Assembly: GCF_016908555.1 (NCBI RefSeq)
Contig: NZ_JAFBEE010000006.1
Location: 1-64,000 of the forward strand
Source: Alkaliphilus hydrothermalis
GTDB lineage: Bacteria > Bacillota > Clostridia > Peptostreptococcales > Natronincolaceae
Length of the DNA stretch: 64,000 bases
Direction of reading: 5' to 3'
The notes under the pieces are model-generated. The model did no database searches. It saw only the letters and a list, made by a program, of their open reading frames with translations, and was not told the origin of the DNA. The translations under genes were made by a program, and so were the position numbers. Shown here in pieces: positions 43,706-53,228 of the stretch; positions within the stretch are counted from its first letter, which is position 1, and every line of letters starts with the position of its first letter.

Positions 43706-44371
43706 ATGACAAAGTATTACCCCGTCATGCTGAATATCGAAGGAAAAAATTGCACTGTCATTGGGGGTGGAAGGGTTGCCCAAAGGAAGGTAAAGTCCCT
43801 GTTGGAACATGGGGCAAGGGCAACTGTGATTGCACCAAAGACCACAGAAAAACTAGAAAAAATGGCAGATGAAGGTGTCATTCACCTCAAGAAAAGACCC
43901 TATGAAAAGGGGGATTTGAAGGGGAGTTATTTAGTCTATGTTGCCACCGATATCCCCGAAGTCAACGAAGCCTGTTATCAAGAGGCAGAGGAGCTGGGAA
44001 TTATGATTAACATAGTGGATGTACCTCAACTATGTGATTTTATTGTTCCTGCTATCCACCGACAGGGGAGCCTGACCTTAACCGTTTCTACCGATGGAAA
44101 AAGCCCTATGTTTTCTAGACGGATTCGGGATGAGTTGGAGGTTGCCTATGGTCCCCAATACCAACACATAATAGACACGATGGGGGAAATCCGAAAAAAA
44201 GCCCTAGAGGAGATTGATGATATCGAGGTGCGAAGAGAGTTGTTCCACAGATTGACCTATGACACCTCTGTAAATGCAATAGCGGACTTCGATAGCTATC
44301 GAGAAAAAATGTGGCGGATTTACGAATCCTGTAGAAATAGAGAAGGGTGTGACAAGGATGAGAACAATTAG
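43706..44371 (+). CDS. precorrin-2 dehydrogenase (siroheme synthase N-domain type)
   Basis: This 221-aa protein oxidises precorrin-2 to sirohydrochlorin with NAD+, the CbiX substrate. An N-terminal Rossmann domain (VIGGGRVAQRKVKSLLEHGA) is followed by a dimerisation domain with STDGKSPMFSRRIRDELE. It resembles CysG N-terminal, Met8 and SirC proteins. The C-terminal methyltransferase of full CysG is absent, that activity being supplied by the cobA-hemD gene. Its end overlaps hemC by 14 bases. Confidence 0.93.
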   Translation: MTKYYPVMLNIEGKNCTVIGGGRVAQRKVKSLLEHGARATVIAPKTTEKLEKMADEGVIHLKKRPYEKGDLKGSYLVYVATDIPEVNEACYQEAEELGIMINIVDVPQLCDFIVPAIHRQGSLTLTVSTDGKSPMFSRRIRDELEVAYGPQYQHIIDTMGEIRKKALEEIDDIEVRRELFHRLTYDTSVNAIADFDSYREKMWRIYESCRNREGCDKDENN

Positions 44372-45308
44372 AATCGGATCTAGAGCCAGTCGATTGGCCT
44401 TGGTACAGGCGGAATTAATTATTGATGGACTAAGGGAAAAATTTCCCCAATATCAATATGAAATTATTAAGATTATCACCAAGGGAGACAAAATTCTAGA
44501 TAAAACCCTTGATAAAATTGGCGGAAAGGGGCTTTTTGTGAGGGAAATTCAAAAAGCCCTTATCGATAAGGAAATTGACTTGGCGGTACATAGCATGAAG
44601 GACATGCCAGCAGATTCCCCAGAAGGACTAATGCTGGGGGCAATAACCAAAAGAGAAGACCCTAGAGATGTATTGGTTACAAAAAACCATATCCCTTGGA
44701 GTCAGTTACCAACGGACGCTAGAATCGGAAGCAGTAGTTTAAGAAGACAGGCACAGCTTTTAAATCTAAATGGATGTTTAAAGATTGAGCCCATTAGAGG
44801 AAATGTTGAAACAAGAATCAGTAAAATTGAAACCCAAACTTTAGATGGGGTGATTTTAGCGGCGGCAGGACTAAATCGTCTAGGGCTAACGGAAGAAATT
44901 GCCCATTATTTTAATACAGAAGAATTTGTCCCAGCAGTGGGGCAAGGTGCCCTTGGATGTGAAATCCGTAAAGATGATGAAGAACTATACAATATATTAC
45001 AGGAACTAAATCACAAAGAAACCTACAACACAGTTATGGCAGAAAGAAGCTTTCTAAAGGTCATGGAGGGGGGCTGTCATGTACCCATCGGAGCCTATGG
45101 AAAAAAGGTAGGCGAAGAGCTGCAATTAACAGGAATGGTAGGTGCTCCTAACGGCAAAGAAATCATCAAAGAAACTGAAATAGGTGGATTTGATGATTTT
45201 GTTGAAATAGGGAGACGTTTGGCAGAAAAAATGCAGAGTAAGGGTGCTAAGGAGCTACTGGAGGAGGTCGCCAACAAAGACCCAAAGGATAGACTAATTA
45301 AAGAATAG
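44358..45308 (+). CDS. hemC: porphobilinogen deaminase HemC
   Basis: HemC joins four porphobilinogens into hydroxymethylbilane. The ~316-aa protein has IRIGSRASRLALVQAELI, the DLAVHSMKDMP segment with the catalytic Asp region, and the dipyrromethane-anchoring Cys in EGGCHVPIGAYG. ATG 44358 gives the conserved N-terminus; GTG 44349 would add three residues. It overlaps the previous gene. Confidence 0.96.
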   Translation: MRTIRIGSRASRLALVQAELIIDGLREKFPQYQYEIIKIITKGDKILDKTLDKIGGKGLFVREIQKALIDKEIDLAVHSMKDMPADSPEGLMLGAITKREDPRDVLVTKNHIPWSQLPTDARIGSSSLRRQAQLLNLNGCLKIEPIRGNVETRISKIETQTLDGVILAAAGLNRLGLTEEIAHYFNTEEFVPAVGQGALGCEIRKDDEELYNILQELNHKETYNTVMAERSFLKVMEGGCHVPIGAYGKKVGEELQLTGMVGAPNGKEIIKETEIGGFDDFVEIGRRLAEKMQSKGAKELLEEVANKDPKDRLIKE

Positions 45309-45336
45309 AAAAAGAATACTACAGGGAGGTGTACTG

Positions 45337-46857
45337 ATGAAGAAACCCTATGTATATTTAGTGGGGGCAGGACCAGGGGATGAAGGCTTAATCACTGTGA
45401 AGGGGTTGGAATGCCTGAAAAAAGCAGATGTGATCTTATATGACCGTCTTGCAAACCCCAGTCTATTGAGATACCGTAAAGAAGGGGCTGTTTGTATAGA
45501 TGTAGGAAAATCCCCCCATAGACACAAGTATACCCAAGATGAAATCAATAGTTTACTGATACAAAAGGCCAAGGAAGGAAATGTTGTCACTAGACTAAAA
45601 GGGGGAGATCCTTATGTTTTTGGGAGGGGTGGAGAAGAAGGCTATACCCTACATCAAGAAGGGATCCCCTTTGAAGTCGTTCCAGGGATTACATCAGCCA
45701 TTGGGGCGGCTAACTATGGTGGTATTCCAGTTACCCATCGTAATATCAGCACATCCTTTCATGTTATTACTGGACATGAAGATCCCACAAAGGAAAAGAC
45801 CACCGTTAATTACAAAGCATTGGCACAACTGGAGGGAACGCTAATTTTTCTAATGGGGGTTGGAAATTTACAAAAAATTACTGGAGAATTGATGAAGTAC
45901 GGAAAATCCAAGGATACCCCAGTGGCTTTAGTCCATAGGGGTACCACAGGAAGACAACGGACAGTGACGGGTACATTGGAAAATATCGTGGAGGTGGTGG
46001 AAAGAAATCAAGTTACCTTCCCCTCCATCATCATTGTAGGTGAGGTGGTGAATTTAAGGAATCAGTTAAACTGGTTTGAAAATCTACCACTACAGGGCAA
46101 GAAAATACTAGTCACCAGAAGTCGTCAGCAGGCCAGTGAATTATCCAACAAATTAAAGGCCCTAGGGGGAGAAATCATAGAATTTCCCACCATAGAAATC
46201 AAACCATGTGAAAACCTGCAGGAAATAGATGCGAAGATTAAAGAAATCCCAAAGTCTCAATACACCATATTCACCAGTGTAAATGGAGTCAATAGTTTCT
46301 TTAAGCGACTGAAGGAAATGAAACTAGATATCAGAGCCATAGGAGATAGTAAAATGGTTGCCATTGGCACAGCAACAGCAGAAGCCTTAGAGGACAAAGG
46401 GCTTGTGGTGGAGATCGTGCCAGAAGTATTCACCGCTGAAGGAATATTAGAGCGCCTTCAGGGAGTCATTCAAAAAGGCGACAGGATATCCATCCCTAGA
46501 GCGGAGATTGCTAGACGAAACCTAGTGACAGGACTACTGGAAATGGGAGCAATCGTTGATGAAATACCTATCTACCAGACGGTAATCCCCACCCATAGAC
46601 GGGAGGAACTGCTGGAAATATTGGAGGAGGGAATAGATGTTATTACCTTTACTAGTTCATCCACTGCCAACAATCTGATGGAGATCTTAGGAGAAGAAAA
46701 TAAAGGGCTATTAGAAAATAGTAAAATTGCTGTAATTGGACCCATTACGGGAAATACCGTAAGAGAGTTAGGCTTAACGATTGATTTTCAAGGGAAAGAA
46801 TATACGATAGAAGGACTAATTAATGGAATTTTGGAGGGATACAATGGAAATGAATAA
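45337..46857 (+). CDS. cobA-hemD: fused uroporphyrinogen-III C-methyltransferase / uroporphyrinogen-III synthase (CobA-HemD)
   Basis: The 506-aa bifunctional protein has an N-terminal SUMT domain (~1-245) with LVGAGPGDEGLITVKG, RLKGGDPYVFGRGGEE and PGITSAIGA, which methylates uroporphyrinogen III to precorrin-2. A C-terminal HemD domain (~255-500) with TSVNGVNSFFKR and TFTSSSTANNLM closes and inverts hydroxymethylbilane. The fusion is common in Clostridia. It links the heme-precursor and corrin branches. AGGGAGG lies before ATG 45337. Confidence 0.95.
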   Translation: MKKPYVYLVGAGPGDEGLITVKGLECLKKADVILYDRLANPSLLRYRKEGAVCIDVGKSPHRHKYTQDEINSLLIQKAKEGNVVTRLKGGDPYVFGRGGEEGYTLHQEGIPFEVVPGITSAIGAANYGGIPVTHRNISTSFHVITGHEDPTKEKTTVNYKALAQLEGTLIFLMGVGNLQKITGELMKYGKSKDTPVALVHRGTTGRQRTVTGTLENIVEVVERNQVTFPSIIIVGEVVNLRNQLNWFENLPLQGKKILVTRSRQQASELSNKLKALGGEIIEFPTIEIKPCENLQEIDAKIKEIPKSQYTIFTSVNGVNSFFKRLKEMKLDIRAIGDSKMVAIGTATAEALEDKGLVVEIVPEVFTAEGILERLQGVIQKGDRISIPRAEIARRNLVTGLLEMGAIVDEIPIYQTVIPTHRREELLEILEEGIDVITFTSSSTANNLMEILGEENKGLLENSKIAVIGPITGNTVRELGLTIDFQGKEYTIEGLINGILEGYNGNE

Positions 46858-47824
46858 AAGACCTCGAAGATTAAGGCGAAGTGCAGGAATACGAAATCTA
46901 GTACAGGAGACAAGAGTAGATATCGCAGACTTAGTTTATCCTTTATTTGTTGTCCATGGGGAGAACATCAAGAAGGAAATTACAGCTCTACCAGGGCAAT
47001 ATCATTTTTCAGTTGATCGCTTGATTGAGGAAGTTAGCCAAGTGGTGAATCTAGGAATACAGGCGATTATTTTATTTGGCATCCCCGCAAAGAAGGATGA
47101 GCGGGGTTCAGAAGCCTACGCAATGGATGGTATTGTGCAGCAGGCCATTAGGGAAGTAAAGAAGCATTACCCAGACTTAGTAGTCATTTCTGATGTATGT
47201 CTTTGTCAATACACCGACCACGGGCATTGTGGGCTAATCAAAGACCATGAGGTGCTAAATGATGAATCTCTAGATTTGATTGCCAATACAGCCCTATCCC
47301 ATGCCATGGCAGGGGTAGATATTGTTGCCCCCTCCGATATGATGGATGGTAGGGTGGCGGCAATACGACAGGTATTAGATAAAAACAACTTTAGTCATAT
47401 ACCAATCATGAGCTATAGCGTAAAATTTGCATCGGGATTCTATGGGCCCTTTAGAAGTGCGGCAAAGTCAAGTCCTCAATTTGGGGATCGTAAAACCTAC
47501 CAAATGGATCCTGCCAATGGAAGGGAAGCTTTGAGGGAGGCTGCCCTAGATATAGAGGAGGGGGCAGATATCTTGATGGTCAAGCCTGCGCTTGCCTATT
47601 TAGATATCATTCATCAACTAAAGACCACCTACAACATGCCTCTAGCAGCCTACCATGTCAGTGGTGAATATACCATGGTAAAAATGGCGGCAAAGGAAGG
47701 TCTGATAGATGGAGAAAAGGTGATGGTGGAAATCTTGACCTCCATCAAGAGGGCAGGAGCAGATATGATACTAACATACTTTGCTAAGGATATGGCAGAG
47801 TGGATCAGGAGGAATACCCTATGA
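46844..47824 (+). CDS. hemB: porphobilinogen synthase HemB
   Basis: HemB condenses two aminolevulinates to porphobilinogen. The ~326-aa protein has the zinc-type metal loop DVCLCQYTDHGHCG and the two Schiff-base lysines in YSVKFASGFYGPFR and LMVKPALAYLD. ATG 46844 lies six bases after GGAGGG and overlaps the end of cobA-hemD by 14 bases. Codons upstream to 46823 are in frame but sit inside the ribosome-binding region. Confidence 0.97.
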   Translation: MEMNKRPRRLRRSAGIRNLVQETRVDIADLVYPLFVVHGENIKKEITALPGQYHFSVDRLIEEVSQVVNLGIQAIILFGIPAKKDERGSEAYAMDGIVQQAIREVKKHYPDLVVISDVCLCQYTDHGHCGLIKDHEVLNDESLDLIANTALSHAMAGVDIVAPSDMMDGRVAAIRQVLDKNNFSHIPIMSYSVKFASGFYGPFRSAAKSSPQFGDRKTYQMDPANGREALREAALDIEEGADILMVKPALAYLDIIHQLKTTYNMPLAAYHVSGEYTMVKMAAKEGLIDGEKVMVEILTSIKRAGADMILTYFAKDMAEWIRRNTL

Positions 47825-49119
47825 AGCTAGATCGTTCGTTACAATTGTTTGAAGAATCTAAAAAACTTATGCCAGGGGGAGTTAATAGTCCCGTTCGTGC
47901 CTTTTCCTCTGTGGGGATGAACCCACCCTTTATGAAAAGGGGACAAGGGGCCTACCTATATGACGAAGATGCCAATCATTATATTGACTATGTAGCATCT
48001 TGGGGGCCACTGATTTTAGGTCATTGTCATCCTCAGGTGGTGGAAAAGCTAAAGGAAATTGTAGAACAGGGAACCAGCTTTGGAACACCAACAGAAATTG
48101 AATCAAAGTTAGCCAAGTTAGTCATCGAATCCATTCCCTCAATCGAAATGATCCGTATGGTGAACTCGGGTACAGAGGCCACCATGACGGCCCTCAGATT
48201 GGCTAGGGGATATACAGGGAGAAGTAAAATTGTAAAGTTCAGTGGAAACTATCATGGTCATTCCGATGCCCTATTAATCAAAGCTGGATCAGGGGCTTTG
48301 ACCCACGGTGTCCCCAGTAGTCCAGGGGTAACGGAGGAAACAGCTAAGAATACTATTACGGCTGAGTTTAACGATATAGAGAATATAGAAGCCATATTTA
48401 AAGAGGTGGGACAAGACATAGCAGGAGTCATCATTGAGCCTGTGGCAGGAAATATGGGGGTTGTTCCCATGACGAAGGAGTTTGCCCAAAGGCTACGGGA
48501 ATTGACTAAAGAATATGGTAGTCTATTGATTTTTGACGAAGTAATGACGGGCTTTAGGGTAGCCTTTGAATGTGCCCAAAGTCTTTATGGAATAGAACCA
48601 GACTTAACTTGCTTTGGAAAAATTATTGGTGGAGGGCTGCCAGTGGGTGCCTTTGGAGGTAAGAAGGAGATTATGGAGTATCTATCTCCCCTTGGTCCTG
48701 TGTATCAGGCGGGAACTTTATCGGGAAATCCTTTAGCCATGATGGCGGGTTATACAACTTTAAGTATCTTAAAGGGTAATCCAGAAATTTATCTAGACCT
48801 AGAAAGAAGAGCAGTTATGCTGGAGGAAGGGTTGAAGCAACAGGTGAAGGAAATCGGTATCAAAGCCTCCTTCAATAGAGTTGGCTCCATGCTTTGTATG
48901 TTCTTTACAGAGGTTGAGGTGGTAGACTTTAAAACAGCCTCCACATCCGACACTGAAAAATATGCAGTATTTTTTAGGGAAATGCTTCAGCAGGGAGTTT
49001 ATTTAGCTCCTTCCCAGTATGAGGCCACCTTTATTTCTGCTGCCCATACTGACGAAATGATACAACAAACCATAGAAGCAGCTGGTAAAGCTCTAAAGAA
49101 GGTAAAGGAGCTGGCATAA
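47821..49119 (+). CDS. hemL: glutamate-1-semialdehyde 2,1-aminomutase HemL
   Basis: HemL converts glutamate-1-semialdehyde to 5-aminolevulinate using PLP. The 432-aa protein has the family N-terminus LMPGGVNSPVRAF, FDEVMTGFR, and the PLP lysine in CFGKIIGGGLPVGAFGG. Its ATG overlaps the hemB stop (ATGA) with AGGAGG about eight bases upstream, so I take 47821 rather than an in-frame start at 47800. Confidence 0.97.
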   Translation: MKLDRSLQLFEESKKLMPGGVNSPVRAFSSVGMNPPFMKRGQGAYLYDEDANHYIDYVASWGPLILGHCHPQVVEKLKEIVEQGTSFGTPTEIESKLAKLVIESIPSIEMIRMVNSGTEATMTALRLARGYTGRSKIVKFSGNYHGHSDALLIKAGSGALTHGVPSSPGVTEETAKNTITAEFNDIENIEAIFKEVGQDIAGVIIEPVAGNMGVVPMTKEFAQRLRELTKEYGSLLIFDEVMTGFRVAFECAQSLYGIEPDLTCFGKIIGGGLPVGAFGGKKEIMEYLSPLGPVYQAGTLSGNPLAMMAGYTTLSILKGNPEIYLDLERRAVMLEEGLKQQVKEIGIKASFNRVGSMLCMFFTEVEVVDFKTASTSDTEKYAVFFREMLQQGVYLAPSQYEATFISAAHTDEMIQQTIEAAGKALKKVKELA

Positions 49120-50517
49120 ATGGCAAAAGGGGGACGAATTGTACTGGCAGGAACCCAAAGTGGAGTAGGAAAAACCACCCTATCCTTGGGAATCATGGGG
49201 GCATTGAAGAAAAGAGGGCTCCCAGTAAAGCCCTTTAAAGTCGGTCCCGACTACATAGACCCTCAGTTCCACCGTTTTGTAACGGGGGAAGCATCGAGAA
49301 ATTTAGATAGTTATTTATTGGAGGAGGGAGTCCTCAAGGGTTTATTTCAAAAAAACTGCCAGCCTGAAGACCTTGCCATTATTGAAGGGGTCATGGGTCT
49401 TTTTGATGGAATGGGGATTAAAACCCATGATGGCAGTACTGCCCATTTAGCAAAGATACTAAAGGCTCCAGTAGTGTTGGTCATCAATGGGGGCGGCATG
49501 TCCAATAGTGCCGCCGCCATGGTGTTGGGTTATAAAATGCTGGACCCAGAGGTGGAAATTAAAGGTGTAATTATTAATCAAGTCTCTGGAGAAAAGCATT
49601 ATGAACTACTTAAGGAAGTGATTGAAGATCAAGTGGGGGTAAAGTGTCTAGGGTATCTCAACAAAAATTCAGATGTTAAATTGGAAAGTAGGCATCTGGG
49701 TTTGATCCCCTCTATGGAGGTAGGTCAGCTTAAAGAAAAGATGGACAAACTATTGGAAATGGTGGAGGCAACCATTGATTTAGATGGATTGCTGGAAATA
49801 GCAGGTGAGGTAGAGGCGTTGCAGGCAGATGAACTACCTACACTTTCTAGCACATATAACCTGCGTATTGCATATGCCTATGATGAAGCCTTCAATTTCT
49901 ATTATCAAGACAACCTAGATCTATTAAGGGAAACAGGAGTAGATTTAATTCCCTTTAGTCCCCTTAGGGATGAAAAACTTCCAAAAAATCTTCATGGTAT
50001 ATACCTTGGGGGGGGATTTCCAGAGGTTTTCGCTGAACAACTGGAGAAAAATACTCAGATAAGACAAGAAATCAAAGAGAAAATACAACAGGGGTTACCC
50101 ACCTACGGTGAGTGTGGGGGCTTTATGTATTTGACCAATTCCATCACAACTTTTTCGGGGGAGTCCTATGATATGTTGGGAGTTTTCGATGCCCATGCCA
50201 CCATGACCAATCGATTGCAACGCTTTGGATATAACGTGATAGATTTTAAAAACAATACCATATTTGATACTACTGGAGTTGGACAGGTGAAGGGACATGA
50301 ATTCCATAGGGGAGTTGTCGAGGGTAATCACAATGATTATGTGTATTCTGTGGATAAGCATAGGGATGGAAGGCTAATTTCCCAGTGGAATTGTGGATTA
50401 TTCAAATATAATTGCCTAGGGGCCTTTAGTCATATCCATTTTTATAACAATCTTGCTTTTCCTAAGGCCTTTTTGGAGTCGTGTAAAGTTTACAGAAATG
50501 GGGAAAGAGCTCTATGA
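49120..50517 (+). CDS. cbiA: cobyrinate a,c-diamide synthase CbiA
   Basis: This glutamine-dependent enzyme amidates the a and c side chains of cobyrinate with ATP. The 465-aa protein has an N-terminal dethiobiotin-synthetase-like ATPase domain with GTQSGVGKTT and KVGPDYIDPQFH. A C-terminal class I glutaminase-like domain follows with the nucleophile Cys in TYGECGGFMYL. It starts directly after the hemL stop (TAAATGG) and overlaps the next gene by four bases. Confidence 0.96.
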   Translation: MAKGGRIVLAGTQSGVGKTTLSLGIMGALKKRGLPVKPFKVGPDYIDPQFHRFVTGEASRNLDSYLLEEGVLKGLFQKNCQPEDLAIIEGVMGLFDGMGIKTHDGSTAHLAKILKAPVVLVINGGGMSNSAAAMVLGYKMLDPEVEIKGVIINQVSGEKHYELLKEVIEDQVGVKCLGYLNKNSDVKLESRHLGLIPSMEVGQLKEKMDKLLEMVEATIDLDGLLEIAGEVEALQADELPTLSSTYNLRIAYAYDEAFNFYYQDNLDLLRETGVDLIPFSPLRDEKLPKNLHGIYLGGGFPEVFAEQLEKNTQIRQEIKEKIQQGLPTYGECGGFMYLTNSITTFSGESYDMLGVFDAHATMTNRLQRFGYNVIDFKNNTIFDTTGVGQVKGHEFHRGVVEGNHNDYVYSVDKHRDGRLISQWNCGLFKYNCLGAFSHIHFYNNLAFPKAFLESCKVYRNGERAL

Positions 50518-51416
50518 TTCACGCTGTAGCCCCAGCCTCCTGCGGAGAACTACTACAGGGATGGCTCTTAGGGGGAGAAAAGCTCATCTCCTACAGCATA
50601 GACTGCTATAGCCATGTTTTTTTAAGGGAAAATCCCTTAGATATGCAAATTAGTTCTGGTAGTTTGAAACACAAGGCGAGATATAGCAAAGCCTATAAAA
50701 TCCTAAAAAGGGTTCTTCAATATTATGGAGTACCAGCGGAAGAAGCCTTTAATCTACATCTGGAGATTAAATCAGAAATCCCCGTTGGCAAAGGTATGGC
50801 CAGTAGTACGGCCGATTTAGCAGCTACGGCTCTAGCCACTGCAGCTTATCTAGGAAAAAATATTACCCAAAGGGAAATTGCATACCTGTGTGTGGAAATT
50901 GAGCCTACCGATAGTACAATTTTTTCGGAGATTACCCTCTTTGACCAGCTACAGGGGAGATTTATGAAAGGTTATGGACACCTTCCCCCCTGTAGAGTTC
51001 TATTGTTGGAGGGGAAAGGAAGGGTCAACACCCTTGAGTTTCGTAAAATCAATCGTAGGGAAAAACTTCTAAGGCAAAAAGATCAAATGAGGAAGGCCCT
51101 CCATACCTTTGAAGTAGGAATGGATAATCAAGACTTAAGTAAAATTGGAGAAGCCTCCATCCTTAGTGGTCTTGCCAATCAACCCATCCTTTACAAACCG
51201 GGACTGGAGGATATGGTGGAGCTGGGAATCAAACTAGGGGCCAGTGGAGTCAATGTAGCCCACAGTGGTACGGTGGTGGGATTACTTTATGAAGATGGCA
51301 AATTCAATCAAGAGAAGTTTATCTATGAACTAAAAAGAAAACCTTTCTTTAAAAACTATTGCAAAGCAAAAGATTATCTTGTTGTTACTGGTGGAGCAAA
51401 GGTAGTACAGGACTAA
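50514..51416 (+). CDS. pduX: GHMP-family kinase, PduX-like (L-threonine kinase)
   Basis: The 300-aa GHMP kinase has the ATP loop IPVGKGMASSTADLAATALA and an N-terminal PASCGELLQGWL typical of PduX. PduX makes L-threonine phosphate, the precursor of the aminopropanol linker in the B12 nucleotide loop. No CobD is in the window, so the next step must be encoded elsewhere if this role is right. The start overlaps the cbiA stop (ATGA). Confidence 0.85.
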   Translation: MIHAVAPASCGELLQGWLLGGEKLISYSIDCYSHVFLRENPLDMQISSGSLKHKARYSKAYKILKRVLQYYGVPAEEAFNLHLEIKSEIPVGKGMASSTADLAATALATAAYLGKNITQREIAYLCVEIEPTDSTIFSEITLFDQLQGRFMKGYGHLPPCRVLLLEGKGRVNTLEFRKINRREKLLRQKDQMRKALHTFEVGMDNQDLSKIGEASILSGLANQPILYKPGLEDMVELGIKLGASGVNVAHSGTVVGLLYEDGKFNQEKFIYELKRKPFFKNYCKAKDYLVVTGGAKVVQD

Positions 51417-51474
51417 TATAGAGGAAGTTGGGAGAGCACATCTTTCTCTAGTACAAAAAAGGAGGCCAGCTAAA

Positions 51475-52095
51475 TTGAACTATATAAAGCAACCAATGGA
51501 AATTGAAAAAAGAAGTTTTGAAATAATTACTGAGGAATTGGGAGGACGAACTTTCCCCGAAAGAGAAGGAAAAATCATTAAGAGAGTGATTCATACCACC
51601 GCAGACTTTCAATATGCCGACATTACTTTAATTCACCCCGAAGCAATATCTGAGGCTTTGGAGAGTCTAGGTAAAGGATGTAAAATTTACACCGATACTA
51701 AAATGGCAATGGCGGGAATGAACAAGCGGGCGTTAGCCAAGCATCAATGTGAGGTCTATACTTTGGTTGACGACCCACAGGTGGCATTAGAGGCCAAGGA
51801 AAGGGGGATTACCCGTTCTATGGTGGGGATGGAGAAGGCAATGGCGGATGAGAATACGAAAATTTTTGTCATTGGTAATGCCCCCACTGCCCTTTTTATG
51901 CTGTGTCAATACATGGATGAAGGTAAGGTAAACCCCTCTTTAGTTGTAGGTGTGCCGGTGGGTTTTGTGGGTGCCAGTGAATCTAAAGAGGAGCTAATCA
52001 CGAAATCTGTTCCCTACATTACCACCCGTGGTAGAAAAGGTGGAAGCACTGTGGCCGCCGCCATCATCAATGCCCTATTGTACATGATGGAATAG
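51475..52095 (+). CDS. cbiC: cobalt-precorrin-8 methylmutase CbiC
   Basis: CbiC moves the C11 methyl to C12, giving cobyrinate. The 206-aa protein has the catalytic His in RVIHTTADFQYA, plus TDTKMAMAG and VVGVPVGFVGASESKE. The start is TTG 51475 with AGGAGG ~9 bases upstream. The 58-base gap after the kinase gene is the largest gap between consecutive genes inside this operon. Confidence 0.96.
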   Translation: MNYIKQPMEIEKRSFEIITEELGGRTFPEREGKIIKRVIHTTADFQYADITLIHPEAISEALESLGKGCKIYTDTKMAMAGMNKRALAKHQCEVYTLVDDPQVALEAKERGITRSMVGMEKAMADENTKIFVIGNAPTALFMLCQYMDEGKVNPSLVVGVPVGFVGASESKEELITKSVPYITTRGRKGGSTVAAAIINALLYMME

Positions 52096-52109
52096 AAAGG
52101 AATCCCAAG

Positions 52110-53228
52110 ATGGATCGATACGTTATTAAAAATGGTAAAAGGCTTCGATATGGTTACACCACAGGCTCCTGTGCAACTGCGGCTTCTAAGGCAGCGGCCA
52201 TGATGCTGCTGGAGGGTAAGGCCATAGAGAAAGTGAAGATAGATACCCCCAAGGGCTGGGAGTTAGATCTTAAGGTCCATGATATTTCAATAGACGCCAC
52301 AGGGGCTTCCTGTAGCATCATTAAAGATGGTGGAGATGATCCAGACGCCACAAACGGATTGAAAATCTATAGCCAAGTGAGCTGGAGAAACGATGGAGAA
52401 ATTCACATTGATGGTGGAATAGGAGTAGGTCGAATCACTAAGGGCGGGTTACCTGTTCCGGTAGGTAGCGCCGCCATCAACCCTGTTCCAAGGCAGATGA
52501 TTGAAAGGGAAGTCAGGAGTGTGATTGGTGAAGGACGAGGGGTGGATATTAAAATCTATGTTCCTAGGGGTGAAGAGGTGGGAGCAAAGACCTTCAACCC
52601 TAGACTTGGGATTGTAGGGGGTATATCCATCTTGGGGACTTCTGGAATCGTAGAACCCATGTCAGAGGAGGCCTTTAAGGAATCCCTATCCATAGAACTC
52701 TCCATGCTGAGGAATGAAGGGGTAGAAAAGCTAGTGATGGTGCCTGGTAACTATGGTCGGGATCTGGCAAGGGACCATTTTAGAATAGATGAAAAGCACT
52801 TGTTTAAAATCAGTAATTTTGTCGGTTTTATGTTGGATGAGGCCCTTGCAAAGGGGATTAAGAAAATACTGATTATCGGGCATATGGGGAAGATCGTTAA
52901 GGTGGCAGGAGGAATATTCCATACCCATAGTAAAATAGCAGACGGCCGTCTAGAAATTCTTACTGCCTATCTTGGGCTCATGGGGGCTTCAAGGGAGGAC
53001 CTAAAGAAAATCATGGAAAGCAACACGACAGAGGAAGCCATTCAAAGTATTAAGGAGTTTGGTTATGATGATGTGTTCTTAACTTTAGCGGAGAAAATAT
53101 CGGAAAAATGCCGACAACGAACCTATCACAAAGTTGAGATTGGTACAGTGGTCTTCTCCATGGAGGAGGGAGTCTTAGGAGTTTGTCCTATAGGAGAAGA
53201 GCTTTTGGAGGAATTTAAAAATGAATAA
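52110..53228 (+). CDS. cbiD: cobalt-precorrin-5B C1-methyltransferase CbiD
   Basis: CbiD methylates C1 in the anaerobic route. The 372-aa protein has the signature RYGYTTGSCATAASKAAA and DGGDDPDATNG. It also has VPVGSAAINPVPRQMI and LGTSGIVEPMSEEA. AAAGGAAT lies before ATG 52110. CbiD is found only in the oxygen-independent pathway, so its presence fixes the type of pathway here. It overlaps cbiE by eight bases. Confidence 0.97.
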   Translation: MDRYVIKNGKRLRYGYTTGSCATAASKAAAMMLLEGKAIEKVKIDTPKGWELDLKVHDISIDATGASCSIIKDGGDDPDATNGLKIYSQVSWRNDGEIHIDGGIGVGRITKGGLPVPVGSAAINPVPRQMIEREVRSVIGEGRGVDIKIYVPRGEEVGAKTFNPRLGIVGGISILGTSGIVEPMSEEAFKESLSIELSMLRNEGVEKLVMVPGNYGRDLARDHFRIDEKHLFKISNFVGFMLDEALAKGIKKILIIGHMGKIVKVAGGIFHTHSKIADGRLEILTAYLGLMGASREDLKKIMESNTTEEAIQSIKEFGYDDVFLTLAEKISEKCRQRTYHKVEIGTVVFSMEEGVLGVCPIGEELLEEFKNE

